DNA of 64,000 bases from contig JAFNAS010000009.1 of NCBI GenBank assembly GCA_017860295.1, positions 79,912 through 143,911 of the forward strand, read 5' to 3'. The stretch's first letter is position 1. Each line of letters opens with the position of its first letter. Below are positions 1 to 8,267 of the stretch, piece after piece. Position numbers and translations under genes: made by a program. The notes under the pieces are model-generated. The model worked only from the letters and a program-made list of their open reading frames with translations. It searched no databases and had not been told where the DNA came from. Origin of the DNA: Bacteroidota bacterium. Lineage in GTDB: Bacteria; Bacteroidota; Bacteroidia; Bacteroidales; Paludibacteraceae.

Positions 1-1002
1 GTGTTGAGTGGCTAATATCTCGGTGGGAGCCATGATACATGCCTGAAACCCGTTGTCGATGGCCAGCAACATCACCATCAGGGCAACTAATGTTTTGCCG
101 CTTCCCACATCGCCCTGCAGCAAGCGGTTCATCTGTTTTCCACTTCCCACATCGGCGCGTATTTCGCGAATCACCTTTTTCTGTGCATTGGTCAGCTCGA
201 AAGTGAGGTGTTGTTTGTAAAATTGGGTGAAAGCATCTCCCACGTGTTCGAACCGGAAGCCTCGGCTTTGTTGGTTGCGGATCTTGGCCGTTCGCAGCAG
301 TGAAAGCTGAATGTAGAAGAGCTCTTCAAATTTGAGCCGCTGACGGGCCCGCGACAGCTGTGACGCACTCGAAGGAAAGTGGATGTTGACCAATGCTTCG
401 TGCAGCGACATTAGTTTGAACTGGCTGACAAGGTAGCCCGGCAGTGTCTCGGGCACCTTTTCATGCAACGACGATATGAGGTTGAACATAATTTTCTGAA
501 TCGCTTTGGAATTCAGAAAATTGGTTTTCATCTTCTCCGTGGTGTTGTAGAACCCTTGCAGAACGATCTTTTGTTTCTCGTCGGCATCCTGAATTTTGTC
601 GATCTCTGGATGGGCCATATTGATGCGCCCGTTGAAAAGAGAGGGTTTTCCGAATACGATGTACTCTTCGTTGACTTTGTATTGCCCGAGTACATATTTG
701 ATGCCTTTGAACCATACCAACTCTATCGATCCGGTGTGATCCGAAAACAGAGCCGTCAGCCGCTGTGCATGTCCGGTGCCGACGGTTTCAAAACGGGTGA
801 TTTTTCCTTTTAATTGTACGTACGCCGTATCGCTTTGCAGTTCGCGAACGGTATAAAACTTGCTTCGGTCGATATATTTATAGGGAAAATAGTAGAGCAG
901 ATCCTCAAACGTGAAGATGTCGAGCTCTTTGTTGAGCAAGTCAGCTCGCTTCGGTCCTACGCCCGCCAGAAATTTCAACTCATTCGATGCAAGATTAATC
1001 AT
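1..1002 (-). CDS. recG: ATP-dependent DNA helicase RecG (5' part only)
   Basis: Encodes the N-terminal 334 residues; the rest lies beyond the left edge of the window. RecG remodels stalled replication forks and Holliday junctions. The reading frame starts with MINLASNEFKFLAGVGPKRA, typical of the RecG N-terminal helical region, followed by the wedge/OB domain (about residues 60-160, with the lysine- and aromatic-rich strand segments expected) and the start of the helicase core. Walker A is GDVGSGKT at residues 297-304 and motif Ia is APTEILATQH at the window edge. The gene lies 27 bp downstream of ispD on the same strand and may be co-transcribed with it. The start is the first ATG in frame and sits just before the conserved GVGPKRA helix-hairpin-like motif. 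No defect is visible in the part present. Confidence 0.95.
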   Translation of the reverse strand, partial: MINLASNELKFLAGVGPKRADLLNKELDIFTFEDLLYYFPYKYIDRSKFYTVRELQSDTAYVQLKGKITRFETVGTGHAQRLTALFSDHTGSIELVWFKGIKYVLGQYKVNEEYIVFGKPSLFNGRINMAHPEIDKIQDADEKQKIVLQGFYNTTEKMKTNFLNSKAIQKIMFNLISSLHEKVPETLPGYLVSQFKLMSLHEALVNIHFPSSASQLSRARQRLKFEELFYIQLSLLRTAKIRNQQSRGFRFEHVGDAFTQFYKQHLTFELTNAQKKVIREIRADVGSGKQMNRLLQGDVGSGKTLVALMVMLLAIDNGFQACIMAPTEILATQH

Positions 1003-1029
1003 TTCCGAAAATGTATTGCTGCCGGGATA

Positions 1030-1707
1030 TTAACGGTTGACCGTGTCGGATAGAAACACTTCTGCGATCCGAATGTCGGGTGGCGTGGTTATTTTGATGT
1101 TCTCGCGGTTTCCTTCTACAAGGTTTAATTCGGTGCCTAACGACTCCACGACCGTGGCATCGTCGGTAAATTGAGATTTGTAGGTCTGTTCGTAGGCACT
1201 CCTGAGAATGGCCGACTGAAATACCTGAGGCGTTTGTACCGCGAAGTAGCACGATCTGTCGACGGCAACACTACTGCCGCTCTCAACTTTGCGCAGGCTA
1301 TCAACAAGGGGTACCACGGGAATTGCCGTGCCGTGATGTTCTGCCGTAGAAAAACAATTTTCGAGGGTCGCTCTGCTAACCAGCGGGCGTACTCCGTCGT
1401 GAACGGCAATGACACCCTCGCCACAAACGGCTGCAACTCCGTTTTTCACGGAATCGAAACGGGTATCGCCTCCTTTTACTATGGTGTGGGCGATTTGAAA
1501 ATTGTGCTCACTGCAGAGTGCGTTCCAAAAATCGGTTTGAGCCGATGGCAACACCACGATGAGCTCAATAGCGAGATCATACGCATGGAATGCGGTGATG
1601 GTGTGCATCAAAAGAGGAGTACCCTGCAGCGAGATAAACTGTTTGGGCAGGTCGGCGTTCATTCTCTCTCCTTTGCCTCCGGCCACTATAATTGCATAAC
1701 GTTTCAC
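1030..1707 (-). CDS. ispD: 2-C-methyl-D-erythritol 4-phosphate cytidylyltransferase IspD
   Basis: Transfers CMP from CTP to MEP in the non-mevalonate isoprenoid pathway (cytosolic). Near the N-terminus AIIVAGGKGERM is the nucleotide-binding loop, followed by the LPKQF motif, and VHDGVRP marks the conserved active-site Asp/Arg region. Length from the chosen start is 225 residues, normal for the family. I chose the GTG at 1705-1707 because the protein then begins VKRYAIIVAGG as in homologues; the only upstream ATG (1788) would add 27 residues without family counterpart and run 49 bp into tadA. The gene follows tadA by 32 bp and precedes recG by 27 bp on the same strand, so the three probably form a transcription unit. 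Confidence 0.93.
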   Translation of the reverse strand: MKRYAIIVAGGKGERMNADLPKQFISLQGTPLLMHTITAFHAYDLAIELIVVLPSAQTDFWNALCSEHNFQIAHTIVKGGDTRFDSVKNGVAAVCGEGVIAVHDGVRPLVSRATLENCFSTAEHHGTAIPVVPLVDSLRKVESGSSVAVDRSCYFAVQTPQVFQSAILRSAYEQTYKSQFTDDATVVESLGTELNLVEGNRENIKITTPPDIRIAEVFLSDTVNR

Positions 1708-1739
1708 GGTTAGTCTGAATTTTAAACTGAGTATTCGGG

Positions 1740-2180
1740 TTATCTGGAGCGCTTGTTCTGGAAAAAGCGGGTCATTAATTCGGCGCATTCATCTTCCATA
1801 ATACCACTCTCGACCACTGTTTTAGGGTGTAGCGCATTGCTGGCAAAGGTGTGGAATCCTCTTTTTTCGTCGGAGGCTCCGTAAACGATGCGTCCTATTT
1901 GTGCCCACGAAAGCGCTCCCGCGCACATCAAACACGGCTCTACCGTTACGTAAAGTGTGCATTCGGTAAGGTATTTACCTCCCAATGCATTGGCGGCTGC
2001 GGTGATGGCCAGCATTTCGGCATGAGCCGTCACGTCGTTGAGAGCCTCTGTCTGATTTCCGGAGCGAGCAATGATCTGATTTTGACACACAACGACAGCC
2101 CCGATTGGGATTTCTCCTTTGCTCTGAGCCTTTTTGGCTTCCGCAAGGGCTTGCTTCATAAAGTATTTATCGTCGAACAT
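1740..2180 (-). CDS. tadA: tRNA-specific adenosine deaminase TadA
   Basis: Zinc-dependent deaminase that converts A34 to inosine in tRNA-Arg(ACG). The cytidine deaminase-like fold shows HAEM (His53 zinc ligand, Glu55 proton shuttle) and PCLMCAGAL (Cys83 and Cys86 zinc ligands). Length is 146 residues. The start at 2180 gives MFDDKYFMKQALAEA, the usual N-terminus in Bacteroidales; an ATG 48 bp upstream only adds residues without family counterpart. A -7 element lies only 5 bp upstream of this start, so the mRNA may be leaderless or nearly so. The gene is divergent from the aminopeptidase P gene. Confidence 0.95.
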   Translation of the reverse strand: MFDDKYFMKQALAEAKKAQSKGEIPIGAVVVCQNQIIARSGNQTEALNDVTAHAEMLAITAAANALGGKYLTECTLYVTVEPCLMCAGALSWAQIGRIVYGASDEKRGFHTFASNALHPKTVVESGIMEDECAELMTRFFQNKRSR

Positions 2181-2185
2181 AGAAA

Positions 2186-2193
2186 CAAAGATA
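2186..2193 (-). promoter_or_regulatory. -7 promoter element for tadA-ispD-recG
   Basis: Read on the minus strand this is TATCTTTG, a match to the Bacteroidota -7 consensus TAnnTTTG. Its last base is 6 bp from the A of the tadA ATG. A TTTTGG tract at about 2218-2221 could act as the -33 element, with a spacer of about 24 bp, slightly long. Confidence 0.55.
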
Positions 2194-2274
2194 CTGATTT
2201 TTTGAAACGGAGAAGCCAAAACAGGCAAACTTTGAGCTCTATTGCCGGTATTCGATAAATTGTATTTGATTGGC

Positions 2275-2307
2275 TATAGCCTTTTATCGATAAAAAACTT
2301 ACTTTTG
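2275..2307 (+). promoter_or_regulatory. Promoter of the aminopeptidase P gene
   Basis: TTTG at 2275-2278 (-33) and TACTTTTG at 2300-2307 (-7), separated by 21 bp, both perfect matches to the Bacteroidota consensus. The start codon follows 36 bp downstream. Confidence 0.7.
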
Positions 2308-2343
2308 TATTTCCTATATCAAACATATAAATATCGAATTGCT

Positions 2344-4125
2344 ATGCAAACAATATCATCCCGAATAGATGTGTTGCGTCAAAAAATGGATGCAAAAGGA
2401 ATAATGGCTACCATTATCCCGAGTACGGATCCTCATGCCAGTGAGTATGTGGCCGATTATTGGAAAGAACGTCAGTGGATTTCCGGATTTACCGGTTCGG
2501 CGGGCACCGTTGTGGTTACGAACAATAAGGCCGGCTTGTGGACCGATTCGCGTTATTTCTTGCAGGCCGGATTGCAACTGGAAGGTTCGGGTATCGATTT
2601 GTTTAAGGATGGGCTGCCCGATACTCCGTCAATAACAGCATGGTTGGGCGAGGTGTTGCCCGCAGGAAGCAGAGTAGGCATTAATCCGTTAGTGTTTTCG
2701 GTAAGTGCTGTCGAAAATTTGCAGAGCGAACTGGCAGAAACCGGACTTGTGTTGTCGACTGATGTCGATTTTATCAAAACCATGTGGACGGATCGACCCG
2801 CTTTGCCCGACGCTCCTGTGGATATCTATCCGTTGGAGTATGCCGGAAAGAGCGCAAAAGACAAAATTGCCGATATTCGAACAATATTAGAAAAAAAAGG
2901 TGCCGATTCATATCTGTTTACCGGACTGGATGAAATAGCCTGGATATTCAATATTCGTTGCTCGGATGTGGAGTACAACCCGGTGGTGATTGCATTCGGG
3001 GCGATTGACAAGCAGAAAGCGACGCTTTTTGTCAGCCCGCAGAAAATATCGCACAACGTAGCTGCTCTATTGGCTGACGAAGGCATCGAAGTGGCACCAT
3101 ACAATGCCGTTTTTGACTATATCGCCACATTGCATGTGCATTCGAAAGTGTTGCTCGATAAGGGCAAAACAAACTTTGCGCTCTATCAGGATATTCCTTC
3201 GCATTGCACGGTGGTGGGCATACAATCTCCCATTTTTTACGCGAAAAGCATCAAGAATGCCGTAGAACTGGCCGGAACCCGCAACGCGATGGTGAGAGAT
3301 GGCGTGGCGTTGACCCGGTTCTTTATGTGGCTCGAAGCAAATGTTCCTTCCGGCACCCTGACGGAGCTGAGTATTGCGGAACAGCTGTGTAAGTTCCGTG
3401 CAGAACAGGCTCTTTTTAAAGGAGAGAGCTTCGGTACGATAGCCGGATATAAAGATCATGGGGCAATTGTTCACTACTCGGCGACAGCGGAGAGTAATGC
3501 GACGTTGCAGCCCGAAGGTCTGCTGCTGCTCGACTCGGGAGGCCAATACCTCGACGGAACGACCGATATTACACGTACAGTGGCTCTGGGACCTGTAACG
3601 ACTGAAGAAAAAACCGATTTTACACTGGTACTGAAGGGTCATATTGCGTTAGGCAAAGCGAAATTCCCGCAGGGAACCCGTGGTTCTCAGCTCGACATTC
3701 TTGCCCGTAACAGTTTGTGGCAACGCGGCTGGAATTACGGTCACGGAACCGGTCACGGAGTGGGCCATTTCCTGTGTGTGCACGAAGGACCGCAGAGTAT
3801 CCGCATGGACGAAAATGCGACGCAATTGGTACCCGGGATGATTATTTCGAACGAACCGGGGATGTATCGTGCCGGAAAACATGGAATCCGTTCCGAGAAT
3901 CTGGTGACTGTGGTCGAAGCAGAAAAAACGGAATTCGGTCAGTTTTATGCCTTCGAGACATTGACTCTTTGCCCCTTCGACACATCCGTGCTCGATCTTT
4001 CGCTGCTGACTGCCGAAGAAAAAACGTGGATCAATCACTATCATCAGACGGTATATGAACGAATCAGCCCCTTGTTGAACGACGAGGAAAAAGCGTGGCT
4101 GAAGAAAAAATGTGCCGCGATTTAA
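2344..4125 (+). CDS. Xaa-Pro aminopeptidase (aminopeptidase P, M24 family)
   Basis: Predicted cytosolic dinuclear-metal peptidase that removes an N-terminal residue preceding proline. It is 593 residues long, the long eukaryote-like form: two N-terminal creatinase-like domains (about 1-150 and 150-310) and a C-terminal pita-bread M24 domain. Expected metal ligands are visible: Asp in LLLDSGGQY (about 396), Asp in DGTTDITRT (about 407), His in GHGTGHGVGH (about 470), Glu in SNEPGMYR (about 504) and Glu in GIRSENLV (about 518). No signal peptide. The start at 2344 was chosen because MQTISSRIDVLRQKM is the usual N-terminus and a good promoter ends 36 bp before it. The Crp-like regulator follows 9 bp downstream, probably on the same transcript. 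Confidence 0.95.
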   Translation: MQTISSRIDVLRQKMDAKGIMATIIPSTDPHASEYVADYWKERQWISGFTGSAGTVVVTNNKAGLWTDSRYFLQAGLQLEGSGIDLFKDGLPDTPSITAWLGEVLPAGSRVGINPLVFSVSAVENLQSELAETGLVLSTDVDFIKTMWTDRPALPDAPVDIYPLEYAGKSAKDKIADIRTILEKKGADSYLFTGLDEIAWIFNIRCSDVEYNPVVIAFGAIDKQKATLFVSPQKISHNVAALLADEGIEVAPYNAVFDYIATLHVHSKVLLDKGKTNFALYQDIPSHCTVVGIQSPIFYAKSIKNAVELAGTRNAMVRDGVALTRFFMWLEANVPSGTLTELSIAEQLCKFRAEQALFKGESFGTIAGYKDHGAIVHYSATAESNATLQPEGLLLLDSGGQYLDGTTDITRTVALGPVTTEEKTDFTLVLKGHIALGKAKFPQGTRGSQLDILARNSLWQRGWNYGHGTGHGVGHFLCVHEGPQSIRMDENATQLVPGMIISNEPGMYRAGKHGIRSENLVTVVEAEKTEFGQFYAFETLTLCPFDTSVLDLSLLTAEEKTWINHYHQTVYERISPLLNDEEKAWLKKKCAAI

Positions 4126-4134
4126 TTTGGCTGT

Positions 4135-4719
4135 ATGAATGACGGCGGAGTTATCGAATTAAGGACGGCAATAGAGCCTTATATATCCTTGTCAGAAGAA
4201 GAGTGGATGCTGTTATCGTCGCGATTAGAAGTCAAATCGCTGCAAAAAGGATCACTCCTGTTGCATGAAGGAGAGGTGTGCCGTTTTCTGGCATTTCTCC
4301 GCTCCGGCACTGTTGTCTACTACTATCTTAACGACAGAGGCGAAGAGGTGACGACTGATTTTGCTTTTGAGAATCAATTCGTGACCGACAACAGGAGCCG
4401 TTTGAGTAATTCACCGTCACATTTGAATATCAAGGCAATAGAGCCTGTCGATCTGATTTTGCTACACGAGCCGGATTTAAATGAACTATACCGGCTCCTG
4501 CCTAAAATGGAGCGCGTGGGACGTATTCTGATTGAACAAGCTTATGTGCGGTTAGTCCAACTCAGCCTCGATTTGCAGATTTTGTCTGCCGAAGAGCGTT
4601 ACCTGAAACTTACGCGAGAGTATCCGCAGGCGCTTCAACGGCTGCCTCTTTATCATATCGCGACCTATTTGGGTGTCGCGCCCAAATCGTTGAGCCGTAT
4701 TCGGGGTAAATTATCGTAA
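4135..4719 (+). CDS. Crp/Fnr-family transcriptional regulator
   Basis: 194-residue protein with an N-terminal cyclic-nucleotide-binding-like beta-roll (about residues 15-120; LLLHEGEVCRFLAFLRSGTV is typical) and a short C-terminal helix-turn-helix ending HIATYLGVAPKSLSRIRGKL (about 173-194). The pattern matches the abundant Bacteroidota Crp-like regulators whose effector is usually unknown; no cysteine cluster for an Fe-S centre is present and the cAMP-contacting Arg/Ser pair of E. coli CRP is not evident. It lies 9 bp after the aminopeptidase gene and 84 bp before a barrel-protein gene, which it might regulate (inference from position only). Confidence 0.85.
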   Translation: MNDGGVIELRTAIEPYISLSEEEWMLLSSRLEVKSLQKGSLLLHEGEVCRFLAFLRSGTVVYYYLNDRGEEVTTDFAFENQFVTDNRSRLSNSPSHLNIKAIEPVDLILLHEPDLNELYRLLPKMERVGRILIEQAYVRLVQLSLDLQILSAEERYLKLTREYPQALQRLPLYHIATYLGVAPKSLSRIRGKLS

Positions 4720-4803
4720 CCTTCGCATTTGGTAACATTTGCGGAGAAGAATCTCTTTTTTATAGCGGAACTTTGCAGCGTTAAATATCAAAGTTCAGTA
4801 ACT

Positions 4804-5403
4804 ATGAAAAAGAGATTTTTTTTGATTGCAGTTGTTTTTGTTTCGTCGTTCTCCCTTTTTGCGCAGAACGATTCAGTGAAGATTCAATCTCCGGCCAGAT
4901 CGTGGAATGTAAAATCGGCGGTTGAGGTCGAGAGTCTGGTTCCTATGTTTATGACCGGTGGATTCCATTTTGGAGTCGGCTACCGGTTCGATAAGTTCCG
5001 TGTTCGCGTTAGTGTAATTAATGGCGGACATTATGATGCCGAGCAAGCCGGTATCAATAACTCTTCAGCCGATTTCAAACGTTATTACAAAACCTCTCCC
5101 GGTCTCTTTTTCGGGTATAACGTTTGGCGCAACCTCGAAGTCTACTCCTATCTCGAACTCCATACTTTTGAAATAGAGCAGAAAAGTACAGGCATTCGTA
5201 AAGACCTGCACAGCGCCGATACGGGACTGGGTATCAGTTATCAGTTTTTTGTCGGGAAGGTATTTTATATTCAACCGGGCCTACATCTCTATTTGAGGAG
5301 AGATAAAAGCGTCGATTTTGAAACCGCACGTTATACGATTCCGAGTGCCGATTTCTCTCCGGTATTGCGACTGGGAGCCCGTTTGTGGAGTAAATCGAAA
5401 TGA
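4804..5403 (+). CDS. Small predicted outer-membrane beta-barrel protein, function unknown
   Basis: 199 residues with a clear signal peptide (MKKRFFLIAVVFVSSFSLFAQ, cleavage after about residue 20). The mature part alternates hydrophobic and polar residues in strand-length segments rich in Tyr, Phe and Gly (for example FHFGVGYRFDKFRVRVSV and GLFFGYNVWRNLEVYSYLEL), as expected for a small eight-stranded barrel. The longer open frame begins 75 bp upstream but the ATG at 4804 is the one that gives the signal peptide. The stop codon overlaps the ATG of the next gene (ATGA), so the two are translationally coupled. No family assignment can be made. Confidence 0.75.
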   Translation: MKKRFFLIAVVFVSSFSLFAQNDSVKIQSPARSWNVKSAVEVESLVPMFMTGGFHFGVGYRFDKFRVRVSVINGGHYDAEQAGINNSSADFKRYYKTSPGLFFGYNVWRNLEVYSYLELHTFEIEQKSTGIRKDLHSADTGLGISYQFFVGKVFYIQPGLHLYLRRDKSVDFETARYTIPSADFSPVLRLGARLWSKSK

Positions 5404-6479
5404 TGAACATGGTTCGGTTTCTACTTATGATCGGGGAAATTTTCATGTTGTTTTCGTGCAAAACCGGCATCGAAGCAAGAAGTCCATTGTCGGGTGATGC
5501 CGACGATATGCACAAAATAATTTATTATGCCACGTTGGCCGGAAGCTCGCATAACACACAACCGTGGAAAGTGGAAGTTCGGGGCGATCGTGAAATAAGG
5601 CTCTTTGCCGATACTGCACGGGTGCTGAATGTGGTCGACCCGACCAAACGGGAGTTGTACATTTCTCTCGGAGCGTTTATCGAAAATCTCGATCTGGCTG
5701 CCGGAAGTTTGGGGTACAAGACAGACATAGAGCTTACCCCGACTGCGGAATCAACCAATTGTGTGGCTGTCGTAACGCTGAAACGAGCTCACTCTTCCGG
5801 ATTTGATCTGCGTTTGATTTCTGCCAGAAGAACGTTGCGTCTGCCCTTTCATACCGCCGATATACGTGCTGAAGAGGTAAAAAAAATAGTGACCGACGAT
5901 AGTCAAACCGGTTTTTATGCCACTTCCACGCCGCAGGGTCGTTTTATTGCAGAACAAACGTTGTCGGCTTATCGGCAACAGGCGCAAAATCGTGCGGCGC
6001 AGGCCGAGTTTGCCCGTTGGGTACGTTTTTCCGATCGGGATATTCGTCTCCGGCAAGATGGAATTACAACAGCCGGAATGGAGATAAACGGAATCAAAGG
6101 GTTTGTGGTTCGGAATTTTTTCAAGCCGGCAGATGCGGAAAAAAGCAAGTTTGTGCAAGCCGGTATCCAAACGACGGAAAAGCAGGTTCGTAATTGTGGA
6201 GGCTGGCTGGTGTTGACAGGTGTCGACAACTCCATGCAAAGCTGGCTTGATGCCGGACGGCGGTATCAACGCATGAACATTGCGTGTACGGCTCTACGTA
6301 TCGGTTTTCACCCGATGAATCAGCTTGTCGAAGAAGAGAATTACAAGCAGGTGATGCACGAAAAGTTGAGGCTGAAGAATGAAATTTTGTTTGTTGCCCG
6401 CATCGGTTATATGATTGAGATGCCAGCACCGGTCTCTCCCCGGCGGTCGGTCGATAGTGTTGCCGTTTTTTACCGGTAG
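5400..6479 (+). CDS. Nitroreductase-fold (Acg-like) lipoprotein
   Basis: 359 residues. The N-terminus reads MMNMVRFLLMIGEIFMLFSC, a short lipoprotein signal with lipobox LFSC (Cys20), so an envelope location is likely. The body resembles the Acg branch of the flavin nitroreductase family: YATLAGSSHNTQPWKVEV matches the conserved segment S-x-H-N-T-Q-P-W in which the NTQPW motif contacts FMN, and a second half-domain (about 140-330) repeats the fold. Substrate unknown; Acg-type proteins may sequester flavin rather than reduce nitro compounds. It overlaps the upstream barrel-protein gene by 4 bp. FMN binding outside the cytoplasm would be unusual and is an inference. Confidence 0.75.
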   Translation: MMNMVRFLLMIGEIFMLFSCKTGIEARSPLSGDADDMHKIIYYATLAGSSHNTQPWKVEVRGDREIRLFADTARVLNVVDPTKRELYISLGAFIENLDLAAGSLGYKTDIELTPTAESTNCVAVVTLKRAHSSGFDLRLISARRTLRLPFHTADIRAEEVKKIVTDDSQTGFYATSTPQGRFIAEQTLSAYRQQAQNRAAQAEFARWVRFSDRDIRLRQDGITTAGMEINGIKGFVVRNFFKPADAEKSKFVQAGIQTTEKQVRNCGGWLVLTGVDNSMQSWLDAGRRYQRMNIACTALRIGFHPMNQLVEEENYKQVMHEKLRLKNEILFVARIGYMIEMPAPVSPRRSVDSVAVFYR

Positions 6480-6574
6480 ACGATCTATCTTAAAGAATGT
6501 CAAACTTTTTACGGAAGGGCATACCTACCTCTTATATTTGTATCGTAAACGACAAAATCATTAACGATACAAAT

Positions 6575-7066
6575 ATGAATGCATCATTTTATCAATTTAG
6601 TGCCAGATTGCTTCGGGGTCAGGAAATCTCAATGAAAGAGTATGAAGGCAAAGTCGTGTTAGTGGTCAATACCGCCAGTAAATGTGGATTAACACCTCAA
6701 TTTGAAGGACTAGAAGCTCTCTATCAAAAATATAAAGACCGAGGATTTGTCATTCTGGGCTTCCCATGCAATCAGTTTGCTCATCAGGAGCCGGGCAACG
6801 AAGACGATATTTCTCAGGTTTGTCACATGAATTATGGGGTTACCTTCCCGATGTTTGCCAAAGTGGATGTAAACGGAGAGAATGCTCATCCCATTTTCAA
6901 ACATCTGACATCAGTCTTGAGAGGACTGTTTTACAATAAGATAAAATGGAATTTTACCAAATTCCTGATTGATTCCGAGGGGGCTCCAGTGAAACGTTTT
7001 GCTCCGATTACCAAGCCTGAACATTTGGAGAAAGAAATCGAGCGATTATTGCCCGCTGAAAAATAG
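6575..7066 (+). CDS. Glutathione peroxidase-family thiol peroxidase
   Basis: 163 residues, thioredoxin fold. The peroxidatic cysteine is Cys37 in NTASKCGLTPQF; the catalytic Gln is in FPCNQF (about 67) and the Trp/Asn pair in IKWNFTKFLID (about 125). The dimerisation loop is short, as in monomeric bacterial enzymes that usually draw electrons from thioredoxin rather than glutathione. I chose the ATG at 6575 because the protein then begins MNASFYQFSARLLRG; the 26 residues encoded upstream have no counterpart. No signal peptide, so cytosolic. The gene ends 55 bp before a strong bidirectional terminator. Confidence 0.95.
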   Translation: MNASFYQFSARLLRGQEISMKEYEGKVVLVVNTASKCGLTPQFEGLEALYQKYKDRGFVILGFPCNQFAHQEPGNEDDISQVCHMNYGVTFPMFAKVDVNGENAHPIFKHLTSVLRGLFYNKIKWNFTKFLIDSEGAPVKRFAPITKPEHLEKEIERLLPAEK

Positions 7067-7119
7067 CGCCCGCTGAGTTATACGTAGTTGAGTCCCAAGC
7101 TTGATACAGTATTATAAGT

Positions 7120-7162
7120 AAAAAAGCCTCTGAAAAATAATTATTTTTTTCAGAGGCTTTTC
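7120..7162. terminator. Bidirectional intrinsic terminator (gpx / tRNA-Lys pair)
   Basis: AAAAAGCCTCTGAAAAATAA pairs with TTATTTTTTTCAGAGGCTTT with a very small loop; A-rich and T-rich flanks provide a U-tract in either direction. It separates convergent transcription of the peroxidase gene (plus) and the tRNA-Lys genes (minus). Confidence 0.8.
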
Positions 7163-7164
7163 TG

Positions 7165-7237
7165 TGATCCAGCTGGGATTCGAACCCAGGACCCCATCCT
7201 TAAAAGGGATGTGCTCTACCAGCTGAGCTACTGGATC
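7165..7237 (-). tRNA. tRNA-Lys (anticodon TTT), copy 2 of the tandem
   Basis: 73 nt on the minus strand. Acceptor GATCCAG pairs with CTGGATC, discriminator A, no encoded CCA. D-arm GCTCAGCTGGTAGAGC, anticodon stem CATCC/GGATG with loop CTTTTAA (anticodon TTT), T-arm CTGGG TTCGAAT CCCAG. Identical base for base to the copy 34 bp upstream in the transcription direction. Confidence 0.97.
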
Positions 7238-7271
7238 AAGGCCTTGATCTCTATATGTAATTTGAATTTTG

Positions 7272-7344
7272 TGATCCAGCTGGGATTCGAACCCAGGACC
7301 CCATCCTTAAAAGGGATGTGCTCTACCAGCTGAGCTACTGGATC
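7272..7344 (-). tRNA. tRNA-Lys (anticodon TTT), copy 1 of the tandem
   Basis: 73 nt on the minus strand with the same sequence and cloverleaf as the copy at 7165-7237. It is promoter-proximal: a -33/-7 pair lies 31 bp upstream. The two copies are probably made from one precursor. Confidence 0.97.
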
Positions 7345-7374
7345 AGGGCTTTTAGCCGTTGCAAAAAGCGGATG

Positions 7375-7406
7375 CAAAGATAGTGTCTTTTTTTGTAAAC
7401 AACAAA
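7375..7406 (-). promoter_or_regulatory. Promoter of the tandem tRNA-Lys genes
   Basis: Minus-strand reading gives TTTG (7403-7406) and TATCTTTG (7375-7382) with a 20-bp spacer, a full match to the Bacteroidota consensus. Confidence 0.75.
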
Positions 7407-7478
7407 CTATACTCTGATTTTTGAGTTGTCAATCGTGTTGTTTTTTACAAAGAATTATAAGACAGAATATTACATCTA

Positions 7479-8228
7479 TTATTGCACGAAGTTTTTAATT
7501 GTTTTGGCAAAATCGAGCATCTTTTCCGGGTCGGTTTCTAAAACATTTCCCACGACAACAGCATCGGCTCCCGCTTGTAATGCGCTCAAAATGTCTTCAT
7601 TCGACCGTAATCCGCCTCCCACAATCAGCGGAACGGTAATCGATTTTTTGACACTCGAAATCATGGCGAAGGAAACGGGAGGGGTGGCTCCGCTACCGGC
7701 TTCGAGATAAATTAGTTTATTCCCAAGCAATTCGCCTGCTATGGCAGTGGCTGCAGCCAATTGTGGCTTTTGTCGCGGTATGGGCCGGGTGTTGCTGATG
7801 TACTCCACCGCTGTCGTATCGTTGCTTTCAACAAGAATGTATCCTGTCGAAATGGTTTCGATGCCCGATTGCTTAACGGCCGGAGCGATTACCACGTGCT
7901 GGCCGATCAGAAAATCCGAATTACGACCCGAAATAAGAGAGAGAAAAAGCAGGGCATCGGCTTCGGGCGTAAACTGTATGGCATTGCCGGGAAAAAGTAC
8001 GGTGGGAATATGGCACTCCGTTTTTAACTGCTTTATCAAGCAGGCTGTCGATTCGCTGGTGAGGCTACCCCCGATAAACACCAGATCGGGCTCGGCTTTA
8101 TTGAGCAGCGTGGCAAATTGATGGATACGGGCATCATCAGAACATTTATCGGGATCGATCAACACAATGAACAGTTTGTGTTTTTGTTTGACTGCTTCCA
8201 GTATGGAAAGATAGATTGGAGACTTCAT
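7479..8228 (-). CDS. Geranylgeranylglyceryl/heptaprenylglyceryl phosphate synthase-family protein (group II)
   Basis: 249-residue TIM barrel that joins a polyprenyl diphosphate to the sn-3 hydroxyl of glycerol-1-phosphate, the first ether-lipid step in archaea; Bacteroidota homologues of this group are known. Visible family motifs: FIVLIDPDKCSD near the N-terminus (metal/phosphate site), IGGSLTSE, TVLFPGNA, GYILVES with YLEAGSGA (prenyl pocket and glycerol phosphate binding), and VPLIVGGGLRSNED with GADAVVVGNVLE, the two phosphate-binding loops at the C-terminus. No signal peptide; expected at the inner membrane face. It has its own -7 element in the gap after the glycosyltransferase gene. 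Product chain length cannot be read from the sequence. Confidence 0.9.
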   Translation of the reverse strand: MKSPIYLSILEAVKQKHKLFIVLIDPDKCSDDARIHQFATLLNKAEPDLVFIGGSLTSESTACLIKQLKTECHIPTVLFPGNAIQFTPEADALLFLSLISGRNSDFLIGQHVVIAPAVKQSGIETISTGYILVESNDTTAVEYISNTRPIPRQKPQLAAATAIAGELLGNKLIYLEAGSGATPPVSFAMISSVKKSITVPLIVGGGLRSNEDILSALQAGADAVVVGNVLETDPEKMLDFAKTIKNFVQ

Positions 8229-8245
8229 AAAATAGGATTACGTAG

Positions 8246-8253
8246 CAAAGGTA
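8246..8253 (-). promoter_or_regulatory. -7 element upstream of the GGGP synthase gene
   Basis: TACCTTTG on the minus strand, 17 bp before the start codon, placed in the 39-bp gap after the glycosyltransferase stop. It suggests the synthase can be transcribed separately from the upstream pair. Confidence 0.5.
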
Positions 8254-8267
8254 AGAAAAAGAACGCT

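Noticed and set aside
7165..7344. Considered an attachment site because of the duplicated tRNA-Lys
   Set aside because: Both copies are complete, identical tRNA genes under one promoter and no integrase or foreign gene adjoins them.
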